From: Candidatus Brocadiia bacterium | GTDB lineage: Bacteria; Planctomycetota; MHYJ01; WSZJ01 | Direction: 5' to 3' | Assembly (NCBI GenBank): GCA_013360825.1 | Contig: JABWAY010000039.1 | Location: 1-18,453 of the forward strand | Length of the DNA: 18,453 nt | In this document: positions 7,216-13,236 of the stretch, one piece after another | Layout: the number at the start of each line of letters is the position of its first letter | Numbering within the stretch: the first letter of the stretch is position 1 | Program-made: the position numbers and the translations under genes | The notes under the pieces: generated by a model | The model's database searches: none | What the model was told of the DNA's origin: nothing | What the model saw: the letters and a program-made list of their open reading frames with translations, nothing else

Positions 7216-7244
7216 AAAAAAAAGCCCCCGCGGTGCGGGGGCTT
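7216..7244 (-). terminator. Rho-independent terminator after the DUF1858 gene
   Basis: A perfect 10-bp stem (AAGCCCCCGC, three-base loop, GCGGGGGCTT) spans 7222-7244. Read on the minus strand it is followed by a run of eight T, at 7216-7223, that partly overlaps the stem. It lies about 20 bases after the stop of the DUF1858 gene and before the moaD promoter, which gives the direction. Confidence 0.9.
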
Positions 7245-7262
7245 CTGCAGGAACCGTGTGAC

Positions 7263-7634
7263 CTACGCTTTCGGGGCCGTCGCCGCGGCGGCCGCGGCCG
7301 CCTGGGCGGCCTTCGCCGCTTCGGCCCGCTTCTTGTCGTACTCGAACAGGCTGTTGAGGGCGTTGAGGAGCATGTCGATCGGGATGCCGTATCCCATGGA
7401 GACCTGCTCGATGGTTTCGTCCTCGGCGATGGAGCAGTGGGAGCATCCGCCCAGGTGGAATCCCATGAAGACCTCGGGGGCGCGGGGGTGCATCCGCATC
7501 GCCTGGCCGATGGTCAGTTCCTTGGTGAAGGTGGTGGGGTTGGCGGGAGCGGTGCCGGCGGGGATCGGCCGGGGGGCGCCGGGCTGGGCCGACATCGGCA
7601 CCGCGGCGGTATCGGGAGCGGGACGGTCAGACAT
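7263..7634 (-). CDS. DUF1858 domain protein with Ala-rich tail
   Basis: 123 aa from the ATG at 7634, chosen because GGAGG lies about five bases upstream. A Pro/Ala-rich N-terminus (1-35) precedes a DUF1858 domain at about 36-95: LTIGQAMRMHPRAPEVFMGF, then Cys64 and Cys67 in GGCSHCS, then ETIEQVSMGYGIPIDMLLNALN. The family usually has a CxxC-type pair at this point and is found in proteins linked to redox or metal chemistry, but its function is not established. A highly alanine-rich tail with a few Lys residues (about 101-123) follows. It is divergent from the P5C dehydrogenase gene and ends in a strong terminator, so it forms a single-gene unit. Confidence 0.85.
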   Translation of the reverse strand: MSDRPAPDTAAVPMSAQPGAPRPIPAGTAPANPTTFTKELTIGQAMRMHPRAPEVFMGFHLGGCSHCSIAEDETIEQVSMGYGIPIDMLLNALNSLFEYDKKRAEAAKAAQAAAAAAATAPKA

Positions 7635-7680
7635 GGCGGCCTCCGTGGGCATGAGTGGAAGGGTGAACGTCGACGGATGC

Positions 7681-7709
7681 AGGTTAGCAGGGGGTTGAAG
7701 GGCTGTCCA
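7681..7709 (-). promoter_or_regulatory. Predicted promoter of the DUF1858 gene
   Basis: On the minus strand TGGACA (five of six to TTGACA) at 7704-7709 is followed after exactly 17 bases by TAACCT at 7681-7686. The -35 box abuts the inverted repeat at 7710-7740. Confidence 0.45.
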
Positions 7710-7740
7710 GAGGAACAGGATGCGTTTTGTCCTGTTCCTC
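7710..7740. repeat. Perfect 11-bp inverted repeat between two divergent promoters
   Basis: GAGGAACAGGA (7710-7720) and its exact reverse complement TCCTGTTCCTC (7730-7740) flank nine bases. The element begins immediately upstream of the DUF1858 gene -35 box and ends 12 bases before the P5C dehydrogenase -35 box. That is a position from which one bound regulator could act on both. There is no T-tract, so it is unlikely to be a terminator. Confidence 0.75.
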
Positions 7741-7752
7741 CGCCGCCCCTCA

Positions 7753-7781
7753 TTGCCCCCCCGCCGCTCCCGCCGTAAACT
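7753..7781 (+). promoter_or_regulatory. Predicted promoter of the P5C dehydrogenase operon
   Basis: TTGCCC at 7753-7758 and TAAACT at 7776-7781 are 17 bases apart. Transcription near 7788 would give a leader of about 22 bases containing AAGGAG (7796-7801), the ribosome-binding site for the ATG at 7810. Confidence 0.45.
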
Positions 7782-7809
7782 TCTCCCCCCTTCCCAAGGA
7801 GCCCCCGCC

Positions 7810-9357
7810 ATGCTCACAGACTTCTCCAACGAACCTCTGCTCGACTTCTCCAACGACACCAGCCGACGCCTCATGGCCGAAGCCGTCGAAGCCGTCCAGT
7901 CCCGCCTCGGCGCCCACTACCCCCTCGTCCTCGGCGGCGAACGCGTCGATACCCGGGACCGTATCCGGTCCGTCAACCCCGCCCAGCCCGACGAAACCGT
8001 CGGCACCGTCGCGAAAGCCGACGCCGCCCTCGCCGACCGCGCCATCGCGGAAGCCGAGAAGGCGTTCGTCACGTGGCGCCGCTGGGACCCCGCCGCCCGC
8101 GCCCGCATCCTCTGGCGCGCCGCCGCCGCCCTCCGCCGGCGGAAATTCGAGTTCAGCGCGTGGCTGGTCTTCGAGGCCGGAAAGAGCTGGGCGGAGGCCG
8201 ACGCCGACACCGCCGAGGCGATCGACTTCCTAGAATTCTACGGACGCGAAGGCGTCCGCTGGAGCCGGGAACAGCCCGCCACGCGGCTCCCCGGCGAGGA
8301 AAACCACGTCTTCTACATCCCCCTCGGCGTCGGCGTCGTCATCCCCCCGTGGAACTTCCCCCTCGCCATCATGGCCGGCATGACCACCGCAGCCGCCGTC
8401 GCCGGAAACACGGTCGTCCTGAAACCCGCCTCCGTCACGCCGGTCGTCGCCGCGAAGTTCGTCGAACTCCTCGAGGAGGCCGGCATCCCCCCGGGCGTCG
8501 TCAACTTCTGCCCGGGCTCCGGCGGCGCCATCGGCGACCGCCTCGTCCAGCACCCCCGCACTCGCTTCATCTCGTTCACAGGCTCCCGCGACGTCGGACT
8601 CCGCATCTGGGAACTCGCGGCGAAGCGGTCGCCGGGGCAGATCTGGCTGAAACGGGTCATCGCGGAAATGGGTGGGAAGGACGCGATCCTGGTCGACGAG
8701 ACGGCGGACCTGGATGCGGCCGCGGACGGGATCGTGGCGAGCGCGTTCGGGTACCAGGGGCAGAAGTGCAGCGCGTGTTCGCGGGCGATCGTGGTGAAGA
8801 GCGTGTACAGGGATGTCGTGGAGCGGGTCGTGGCGCGGGCGAAGACGATCACGGTCGGGCCGCCGCGGGATCCGAGGAACGCGATGGGTCCGGTGATCGA
8901 CCAGGCGGCGTTCGACAAGATCCGCGAGTACATCGCGGTCGGCCGCGGGGAGGGGAACCTGGTGCTCGGGGCGAAGCCCGCCGAGGGGCCCGGGTATTTC
9001 ATTCCGCCGACGATCGTGGAAGGAGTGGCTCCCGCGGCCCGGATCGCCTGCGAGGAGATTTTCGGCCCGGTGCTGGCGATGATTCCGGCGACGGACTTCG
9101 GGCAGGGACTCGAGATCGCGAACGCGACCGAGTACGGGCTGACCGGCGCCGTGTTCTCGCGCGACCGCGCCCGTCTGGAACGCGCGCGCGAGGAGTTCCA
9201 CTGCGGGAACCTTTACTTCAACCGGAAATGCACCGGCGCACTGGTCGACGTGCACCCGTTCGGGGGATTCAACATGTCGGGGACGGACTCGAAAGCGGGA
9301 GGGCGCGACTACCTCGGGCTCTTCCTCCAGATGAAGAGCGTCTGCGAGAGGCTCTGA
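7810..9357 (+). CDS. rocA: L-glutamate gamma-semialdehyde (delta-1-pyrroline-5-carboxylate) dehydrogenase
   Basis: 515 aa, matching the stand-alone RocA-type P5C dehydrogenases. It oxidises glutamate semialdehyde, the product of proline or ornithine catabolism, to glutamate with NAD+. Visible aldehyde dehydrogenase features: PPWNFP with Asn182, FTGSRDVG (256-263), general base Glu286 in AEMGGKD, catalytic Cys320 in GYQGQKCSACSR, EEIFGPV, and a C-terminal FNRKCTGALVDVHPFGGFNMSGTDSKAGG block specific for P5CDH. The ATG at 7810 has AAGGAG eight bases upstream. The stop shares a base with the next ATG (TGATG), indicating translational coupling. No proline dehydrogenase is in the window. Third codon positions switch from mostly C to mostly G at about 8600, in mid-gene. 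Confidence 0.95.
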   Translation: MLTDFSNEPLLDFSNDTSRRLMAEAVEAVQSRLGAHYPLVLGGERVDTRDRIRSVNPAQPDETVGTVAKADAALADRAIAEAEKAFVTWRRWDPAARARILWRAAAALRRRKFEFSAWLVFEAGKSWAEADADTAEAIDFLEFYGREGVRWSREQPATRLPGEENHVFYIPLGVGVVIPPWNFPLAIMAGMTTAAAVAGNTVVLKPASVTPVVAAKFVELLEEAGIPPGVVNFCPGSGGAIGDRLVQHPRTRFISFTGSRDVGLRIWELAAKRSPGQIWLKRVIAEMGGKDAILVDETADLDAAADGIVASAFGYQGQKCSACSRAIVVKSVYRDVVERVVARAKTITVGPPRDPRNAMGPVIDQAAFDKIREYIAVGRGEGNLVLGAKPAEGPGYFIPPTIVEGVAPAARIACEEIFGPVLAMIPATDFGQGLEIANATEYGLTGAVFSRDRARLERAREEFHCGNLYFNRKCTGALVDVHPFGGFNMSGTDSKAGGRDYLGLFLQMKSVCERL

Positions 9358-9869
9358 TGCACCGTTACTTCGTCGTGATGGCGGGGGCGCTCGCGGTGTT
9401 CTTCGCGATCGTGCTGGGGCTCGGGTTCCGCGCGGACCTGAACCGCGCCGGTGTGCACATCTCCGCGGCGTTCTTCATGGTGATCTGCATTCTCTTCCTG
9501 CACTCGCTGGTGGTTTTTTTCCTGATCGGGTCGGGGCGGTCGGTCCGGGAGGAGATTCACACGCGGCCGTGGGCGAAGCCGTACCTTGCGCGGATCAACG
9601 ACATCCGTCTGAAGGCGTTTCCCCCGGCGATTCTGTCGATGATGACGGGCATCGTGGCGTCCTGGATCGGCGCGGCGGCGCACACGGGGGTGACGACGAC
9701 GGCGGTGCACCGGTGGACCGGGATCGGGACGCTCGTGATCAACCTGGTGGCGTTCGCGATCGAGTGGCGGCAGCTGCAGCGGAACTCCTGGATGATCGCG
9801 GAGTGCCAGCGAAGACTGGACGAGGAGTACGACGCGGTGCACGGGAAGGCCGCGGCCGGGGCGGTCTGA
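9357..9869 (+). CDS. Four-helix integral membrane protein coupled to P5C dehydrogenase
   Basis: 170 aa. Its ATG overlaps the P5C dehydrogenase TGA by one base, so translation is probably coupled. Four hydrophobic segments are predicted at about 4-24, 35-58, 88-107 and 120-138, joined by a charged loop (59-87) and followed by a charged C-terminal tail (about 139-170). Several His residues lie near helix ends or inside helices (His2, 34, 49, 109, 118); heme or metal binding could be imagined, but no family motif supports it. I do not recognise the family. Context suggests a link to proline or glutamate metabolism, for example as a membrane partner. It ends 32 bases from the convergent PHA-regulator-like gene. 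Confidence 0.75.
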   Translation: MHRYFVVMAGALAVFFAIVLGLGFRADLNRAGVHISAAFFMVICILFLHSLVVFFLIGSGRSVREEIHTRPWAKPYLARINDIRLKAFPPAILSMMTGIVASWIGAAAHTGVTTTAVHRWTGIGTLVINLVAFAIEWRQLQRNSWMIAECQRRLDEEYDAVHGKAAAGAV

Positions 9870-9901
9870 GCGGAGGCAGGGCGGACGGCGGAGGGCGCGG
9901 C

Positions 9902-10168
9902 TTACCGCGCCCCGGACGTCGGCCCCCTGCGCCTCCGCGCCAGCCCCGCCAGGGCGGCGGCGGACCAGCTGCCGGGACGCTTCTTCTCGACGTCCAGCAT
10001 CGCCTGGAGGATCACCGCGCCCGTGAGGTCGACTCCGGAACCGTGCGCGACCACGCGGACGGATTCGCCCTTCAGGATCAGTTTCAGGACGGTGGCCAGC
10101 GTGATGTAGCTCCGGGTGCGGGAGTCGTACATCTTTCTGTTCGCGTACCGGGTGACATCCCGGCTCAC
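9902..10168 (-). CDS. Polyhydroxyalkanoate synthesis regulator DNA-binding domain protein (PhaR N-terminal-like)
   Basis: 88 aa, starting with GTG at 10168 that overlaps the phasin-like stop as GTGA; AGGA lies about seven bases upstream. Residues 7-24 (RYANRKMYDSRTRSYITL) match the YxNRxxYDTxxSxYITL hallmark of the PHB/PHA accumulation regulator DNA-binding domain, and VDLTGAVILQAMLD (46-59) matches its second conserved helix. The protein is only this domain plus a basic tail (RRRRGPTSGAR); the usual C-terminal effector region of PhaR is absent. Known PhaR proteins sense PHA and repress phasin genes. Here the gene is cotranscribed with a phasin-like gene, so autorepression through the palindrome at 10512-10526 is a reasonable inference. 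Confidence 0.85.
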   Translation of the reverse strand: MSRDVTRYANRKMYDSRTRSYITLATVLKLILKGESVRVVAHGSGVDLTGAVILQAMLDVEKKRPGSWSAAALAGLARRRRGPTSGAR

Positions 10169-10500
10169 GGGCGGGTCCTGGGCTTCTTCGACGACTTCAG
10201 TTTCGCCCGGAGGGAGGCGATCTCCTTTTCGAGCGTCTCGACGCGCGCGCGGGTTGTGAGACCGAGCGAGTCGATGACGCCGTCCAGGGCGCGTCCGGCC
10301 GCGTCCTGGGCGCGGCCGGCGGTGACGCGCACCGACTTCGCCGCGCTGGAGTTCTGCAGCTTCTTCATGACCGCCTTCGCCTCGTCGGCCGCGACCTCGC
10401 CGCGCTCGACGAGCCGGTCCAGCAGCTTCCCGGCCTCGTCTTTCGCCAGGCCGACCGCGCCGGCCGCGGCCAGAAGGATCCGTTTCAGTTCGTTGCTCAT
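10165..10500 (-). CDS. Phasin-like polyhydroxyalkanoate granule/regulator protein
   Basis: 111 aa, starting at the ATG at 10500. Predicted almost wholly helical and charged. The N-terminus (LKRILLAAAGAVGLAKDEAGKLLDRLVERGEVAADEAKAVMKKL, residues 5-48) follows the pattern of phasin-family and PHA-synthesis-regulator phasin proteins: a short hydrophobic helix, a lysine/glutamate helix, then a RGE turn. A C-terminal coiled coil (about 84-103, TRARVETLEKEIASLRAKL) and a basic tail finish it. Family members coat polyester granules or act with PhaR-like regulators. No PHA synthase, thiolase or reductase is visible in the window. The ATG has no Shine-Dalgarno sequence, but a TAGAGT -10-like box lies seven bases upstream, so the mRNA may be leaderless. 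Confidence 0.7.
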   Translation of the reverse strand: MSNELKRILLAAAGAVGLAKDEAGKLLDRLVERGEVAADEAKAVMKKLQNSSAAKSVRVTAGRAQDAAGRALDGVIDSLGLTTRARVETLEKEIASLRAKLKSSKKPRTRP

Positions 10501-10507
10501 GCCCGTG

Positions 10508-10513
10508 ACTCTA
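10508..10513 (-). promoter_or_regulatory. Putative -10 box of the phasin-like operon
   Basis: On the minus strand TAGAGT ends seven bases before the ATG at 10500. The nine bases TAGAGTCAC are identical to those in the ribBA promoter. No convincing -35 is seen; the spacer holds the palindrome at 10512-10526. Confidence 0.4.
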
Positions 10514-10526
10514 ACGCAATGCGTTA
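10512..10526. promoter_or_regulatory. Perfect palindrome, probable operator of the phasin-like operon
   Basis: TAACGCA-A-TGCGTTA is a perfect 7-1-7 palindrome, 12 bases upstream of the phasin-like ATG. Two of its bases belong to the putative -10 box, and the rest fills the promoter spacer. A protein bound here would block RNA polymerase. The core GCA-A-TGC recalls the GC/TGC-type half-sites reported for PhaR regulators, and the operon encodes a PhaR-like DNA-binding domain; this match is inference. Confidence 0.6.
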
Positions 10527-10570
10527 CCCGGGCGACAGAAAAATGCGGCCCGCCCGCGGGAGGCGCAGCC

Positions 10571-10599
10571 TTGCGCCGCGGGACACGGGGGCCGATAAT
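10571..10599 (+). promoter_or_regulatory. Predicted promoter of the PilZ-like gene (leaderless)
   Basis: TTGCGC at 10571-10576 and GATAAT (five of six to TATAAT) at 10594-10599 are exactly 17 bases apart. The ATG at 10607 begins seven bases after the -10 box, where transcription should start. No Shine-Dalgarno sequence is present, which fits a leaderless mRNA. Confidence 0.5.
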
Positions 10600-10606
10600 C
10601 CGCCGC

Positions 10607-11005
10607 ATGCCCGAAAGCACCCGCGAACGTCCCCTGGTCCGGCTGAGGCAGCCTGCGGAGGTGCGGTACAAGTTCCTGTCGAAGACCCGGCAGGATCCGG
10701 AGCAGAACGAGATTTACGAGGGGACGGCGCCGTCGCTCAGTTCGGTGGGGTGCCTGCTGGACGGAAAGATCCCCCGCATCGACTGGCTTGCCGACCTGCT
10801 GATGCAGAAAATGGTGCTGGGCGTGAATCTGCTGCTCCCTCCCGACCCCGAACCGCTCAAGGTTCTCGGGGAGGTCCACTGGATCGAGCGGATCGACGAG
10901 GAGACGGGGCGCTGCCGGATCCGGCTGAGCTTCCGCGAGATCACGCAGGCGGACCGGAACCGGATCTTCACCTTCCAGGTGAAGGCGCAGCTGCCGGGGG
11001 GATAG
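10607..11005 (+). CDS. PilZ-like domain protein
   Basis: 132 aa. The layout resembles a single PilZ domain: an Arg-containing N-terminal strand (RPLVRLRQPAEVRYKF, 8-23), a turn where DxSxxG is expected, a mid-part spanning about 49-78, a strand LKVLGEVHWIER (84-95), then RIRLSFREITQADRNRIFTFQV (104-125), which fits the usual GIxFxxIxxxDRxxIxxFV ending. PilZ domains bind cyclic di-GMP using RxxxR and D/NxSxxG motifs. Here the second motif reads SLSSVG (43-48), with Ser in place of Asp/Asn, and the first is loose, so ligand binding is doubtful. It is divergent from the phasin-like operon and ends 18 bases from convergent kdsA. The assignment rests on overall pattern only. Confidence 0.6.
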   Translation: MPESTRERPLVRLRQPAEVRYKFLSKTRQDPEQNEIYEGTAPSLSSVGCLLDGKIPRIDWLADLLMQKMVLGVNLLLPPDPEPLKVLGEVHWIERIDEETGRCRIRLSFREITQADRNRIFTFQVKAQLPGG

Positions 11006-11023
11006 GCCGGGCGGCGCGGGCGG

Positions 11024-11839
11024 TCAGCGCCGGATGGCCGCGCGGATCGCCGCGAGTTCCCGGAGCAGCGGCTCGATCTCGTCCAGGCGGAGCATGTTCG
11101 GGCCGTCCGAAGGGGCCGCGTCCGGGTTGTCGTGGCACTCGAGGAAGAGACCGTCCGCCCCGGCCGCGACGCCGCAGCGCGCCAGGACCGGGACCATGTC
11201 GCGGCGGCCGCCCGACGACGCACCGCGGCCGCCGGGCTCCTGGACCGAATGGGTCGCGTCGAAGACGACCGGGACTCCCAGCGCGCGCATTTCCGGGATC
11301 GCACGGAAGTCGCTCACCAGCGTGTTGTAGCCGAACGACGTTCCGCGCTCCGTCAGGATCGCCGTTCCGCCGCTCTGCCGGATCTTCTCGACCACCGGTT
11401 TCATGTCCCACGGCGCCAGGAACTGCCCCTTCTTCACGTTCACCGGCCGCCCGCTCCGCGCCAGAGCCACGACGAGGTCGGTCTGCCGGCAGAGAAACGC
11501 GGGGCACTGGAGGATGTCGCAGACCTCCGCGGCAGGCCCGACCTGGTCGATCTCGTGGACGTCGGTCAGGAGCGGGAGACCGAACCGCTTCTTCACCGCC
11601 GCCAGGACGGCGAGGCCGGCCTTCAGGCCCGGACCGCGGTACGCGCTGAGCGACGTGCGGTTGGCCTTGTCGTAGCTGCTCTTGAAGACGAGCGGCGTTC
11701 CTGTCCGGGCGGCGATGGCGGCCAGGCGCTCCGCGATGCCGAGGCAGTGCGCCTCGCTCTCGATGACGCACGGGCCCGCGATCAGGGGCAGCGCCGCGCC
11801 GCCGAAAACAATGCCGCCGACGGTCACCGTGGGATTCAC
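11024..11839 (-). CDS. kdsA: 3-deoxy-8-phosphooctulonate synthase (KDO-8-P synthase)
   Basis: 271 aa, standard length. It condenses phosphoenolpyruvate with arabinose 5-phosphate to KDO 8-phosphate, the first committed step to the KDO of lipopolysaccharide, so it is a marker for a diderm envelope. Conserved blocks: AGPCVIES (21-28), FKSSYDKANR (52-61), YRGPG, TDVHE (92-96), FLCRQTDL (115-122), NVKKGQF, ERGTSFGYN (164-172), FDATHSVQ (193-200), ASSGGRR. Cys24, His197, Glu234 and Asp245 form the metal site of the metal-dependent class, in contrast to the E. coli enzyme, which has Asn at the Cys position. The start is GTG at 11839, overlapping the ribBA stop as GTGA, so it depends on ribBA transcription. 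Confidence 0.96.
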   Translation of the reverse strand: MNPTVTVGGIVFGGAALPLIAGPCVIESEAHCLGIAERLAAIAARTGTPLVFKSSYDKANRTSLSAYRGPGLKAGLAVLAAVKKRFGLPLLTDVHEIDQVGPAAEVCDILQCPAFLCRQTDLVVALARSGRPVNVKKGQFLAPWDMKPVVEKIRQSGGTAILTERGTSFGYNTLVSDFRAIPEMRALGVPVVFDATHSVQEPGGRGASSGGRRDMVPVLARCGVAAGADGLFLECHDNPDAAPSDGPNMLRLDEIEPLLRELAAIRAAIRR

Positions 11840-13077
11840 GGCAGGCGCGGCTCGTCGATGAGGTGCCCCATCTTGTCGCGCTTCGCAGCCAGGTACCGGC
11901 GGCTCTCCGCCGTCGCGGCGATCGGAATCGGCACGCGCTCGACGAGTTCGAGCCCGTAGCCGTTCAGCGCGACCAGCTTCTTGGGGTTGTTGGTGAGAAG
12001 CCGGATCCGGCGGACGCCGAGGTCATTGAGGATCTGGCAGCCGACGCCGTAGTGGCGGAGGTCGGTGGGGAGGCCGAGCGCGTGATTGGCCTCGACGGTG
12101 TCGTGGCCCTGGTCCTGAAGCGCATACGCCTTCATCTTGTTCGTCAGGCCGATGCCGCGCCCCTCCTGCCGGATGTAGAGGAGGACGCCGCGGCCCGCGG
12201 CCTCGATCTGCGTGAGCGCCGACTGCAGCTGGTCGCCGCAGTCGCAGCGGAGCGATCCGAAAATGTCTCCGGTCAGGCATTCGGAGTGGACGCGGACGAG
12301 GACCGGGTCGGGCTGCTCGGGGACCCGTCCGTCGGGACCGGCCTCGCCCACCCCGCCCGCGCAGAGGGCGATGTGCAGGTATTCGTCGGTCAGGGACCGG
12401 TAGAGGTGAGCGCGGAATGTCCCGAAGCGCGTGGGGAGATTCGCGACGGAGAGTTTCTCGATGAGCTTTTCGTTCTGGCGGCGGTACTCGATCAGGTCTT
12501 CGACGCTGGCCAGCTTCAGGTTGTGCACGCGGCAGAACTGCTCCAGTTCCGGCATGCGCGCCATGGTGCCGTCGTCGTTCATGATCTCGCAGATGACGCC
12601 GGCCGGGCGGAGCCCCGCCAGCCGGGCCAGGTCCACCGCTCCCTCCGTCTGCCCCGCGCGTGTCAGGACGCCGCCCGGGCGGGCGCGCAGCGGGAAGATA
12701 TGGCCGGGCCGCGAGAGGTCGGCGGGGCGGGCGTCTTTGCGGAGGGCGACCTGGATCGTCCGGGCGCGGTCCGCGGCGGAGATCCCGGTGGTGACGCCGG
12801 TCGAGGCATCGACCGACACGGTGAACGCGGTGCCGAAACGGGAGGAGTTCTGTTCCGCCTGCATGGGGAGGTCGAGGGTCCGGCAGTGATCCTCGGTGAG
12901 GGCGAGGCAGACCAGGCCGCGGCCGAACCGGGCCATGAAATTGATCGCCTCCGGCGTCACGGCCTCTGCGGCCATGCACAGGTCCCCCTCGTTCTCCCTG
13001 TTCTCGTCGTCCACGAGGACGATCATCCGGCCGTCGCGGATTTCCTTCAGGATTTCGGGGATGGGACTGAGAGGCAT
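11836..13077 (-). CDS. ribBA: Bifunctional 3,4-dihydroxy-2-butanone-4-phosphate synthase / GTP cyclohydrolase II
   Basis: 413 aa. Both entry reactions of riboflavin synthesis are encoded in one chain. The N-terminal RibB half (about 1-200) has the acidic Mg-binding motif DDENRENEGD (23-32) and the segments SRPGHIFPL and RAGQTEGAVDLARLAG. The C-terminal RibA half (about 205-405) has the zinc site Cys267/Cys278/Cys280 in SECLTGDIFGSLRCDCGDQL, and RQEGRGIGL (303-311), all intact. Both halves should therefore be active. No Shine-Dalgarno sequence precedes the ATG at 13077; a near-consensus promoter ends nine bases upstream, so the mRNA is probably leaderless and there is no room for an FMN riboswitch. 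kdsA follows with a four-base overlap. Confidence 0.97.
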   Translation of the reverse strand: MPLSPIPEILKEIRDGRMIVLVDDENRENEGDLCMAAEAVTPEAINFMARFGRGLVCLALTEDHCRTLDLPMQAEQNSSRFGTAFTVSVDASTGVTTGISAADRARTIQVALRKDARPADLSRPGHIFPLRARPGGVLTRAGQTEGAVDLARLAGLRPAGVICEIMNDDGTMARMPELEQFCRVHNLKLASVEDLIEYRRQNEKLIEKLSVANLPTRFGTFRAHLYRSLTDEYLHIALCAGGVGEAGPDGRVPEQPDPVLVRVHSECLTGDIFGSLRCDCGDQLQSALTQIEAAGRGVLLYIRQEGRGIGLTNKMKAYALQDQGHDTVEANHALGLPTDLRHYGVGCQILNDLGVRRIRLLTNNPKKLVALNGYGLELVERVPIPIAATAESRRYLAAKRDKMGHLIDEPRLP

Positions 13078-13086
13078 GAGACGGTG

Positions 13087-13115
13087 ACTCTAGCGGGGGA
13101 GTGGGAGCGCGTCAA
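13087..13115 (-). promoter_or_regulatory. Predicted promoter of ribBA-kdsA (leaderless)
   Basis: On the minus strand TTGACG (five of six to TTGACA) at 13110-13115 is followed after exactly 17 bases by TAGAGT at 13087-13092. Nine bases separate the -10 box from the ribBA ATG, so only about two to four untranslated bases are expected. It lies downstream of the terminator at 13144-13210. Confidence 0.6.
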
Positions 13116-13143
13116 TTCCGGCGCTGGGCGAGACAGAAGAAGG

Positions 13144-13210
13144 AAAAAAAGTGCCCTGGGCGGTGGAAAGGATCAGGGTAGTGAGGGAGGGAAATGATCG
13201 CCCAGGGCAC
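13144..13210 (-). terminator. Terminator with large C-rich loop between rng and ribBA
   Basis: A perfect 12-bp inverted repeat (GTGCCCTGGGCG at 13151-13162 and CGCCCAGGGCAC at 13199-13210) encloses 36 bases. On the minus strand seven T follow (13144-13150). The hairpin plus T-run fits a Rho-independent terminator, although the loop is far larger than usual. It would end the candidate small RNA and any transcript reading through from rng. Confidence 0.75.
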
Positions 13211-13236
13211 AAGTCTCGGTGTGACTCTTGGTGTGC
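13144..13236 (-). ncRNA. Candidate small regulatory RNA (about 90 nt)
   Basis: A minus-strand unit with its own start and end signals. An extended -10, TGC-TATACT (13242-13250 on the plus strand), predicts a 5' end near 13236. The RNA would open with two tandem 12-nt units, CACACCAAGAGU and CACACCGAGACU (10 of 12 identical), then form a 12-bp stem ending in U7. Inside the stem, GAUCA and UGAUC can pair and present an apical loop UUUCCCUCCCUCACUACCC. This pyrimidine-rich loop contains CCUCC, complementary to Shine-Dalgarno sequences, as seen in several known C-rich-loop small RNAs. The -35 region is weak (TTCCGT at 17-base spacing). It could instead be part of a long rng 3' untranslated region. 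No known RNA family is recognised. Confidence 0.5.

Noticed and set aside
8073..9356. Long N-terminal extension of the membrane protein through the rocA region
   Set aside because: The upstream part is rocA read out of frame and is very Arg-rich; the TGATG start at 9357 gives a sensible membrane protein.
13078..13210. FMN riboswitch upstream of ribBA
   Set aside because: None of the conserved RFN-element blocks is present, and the ribBA promoter lies so close to the ATG that no leader would contain one.
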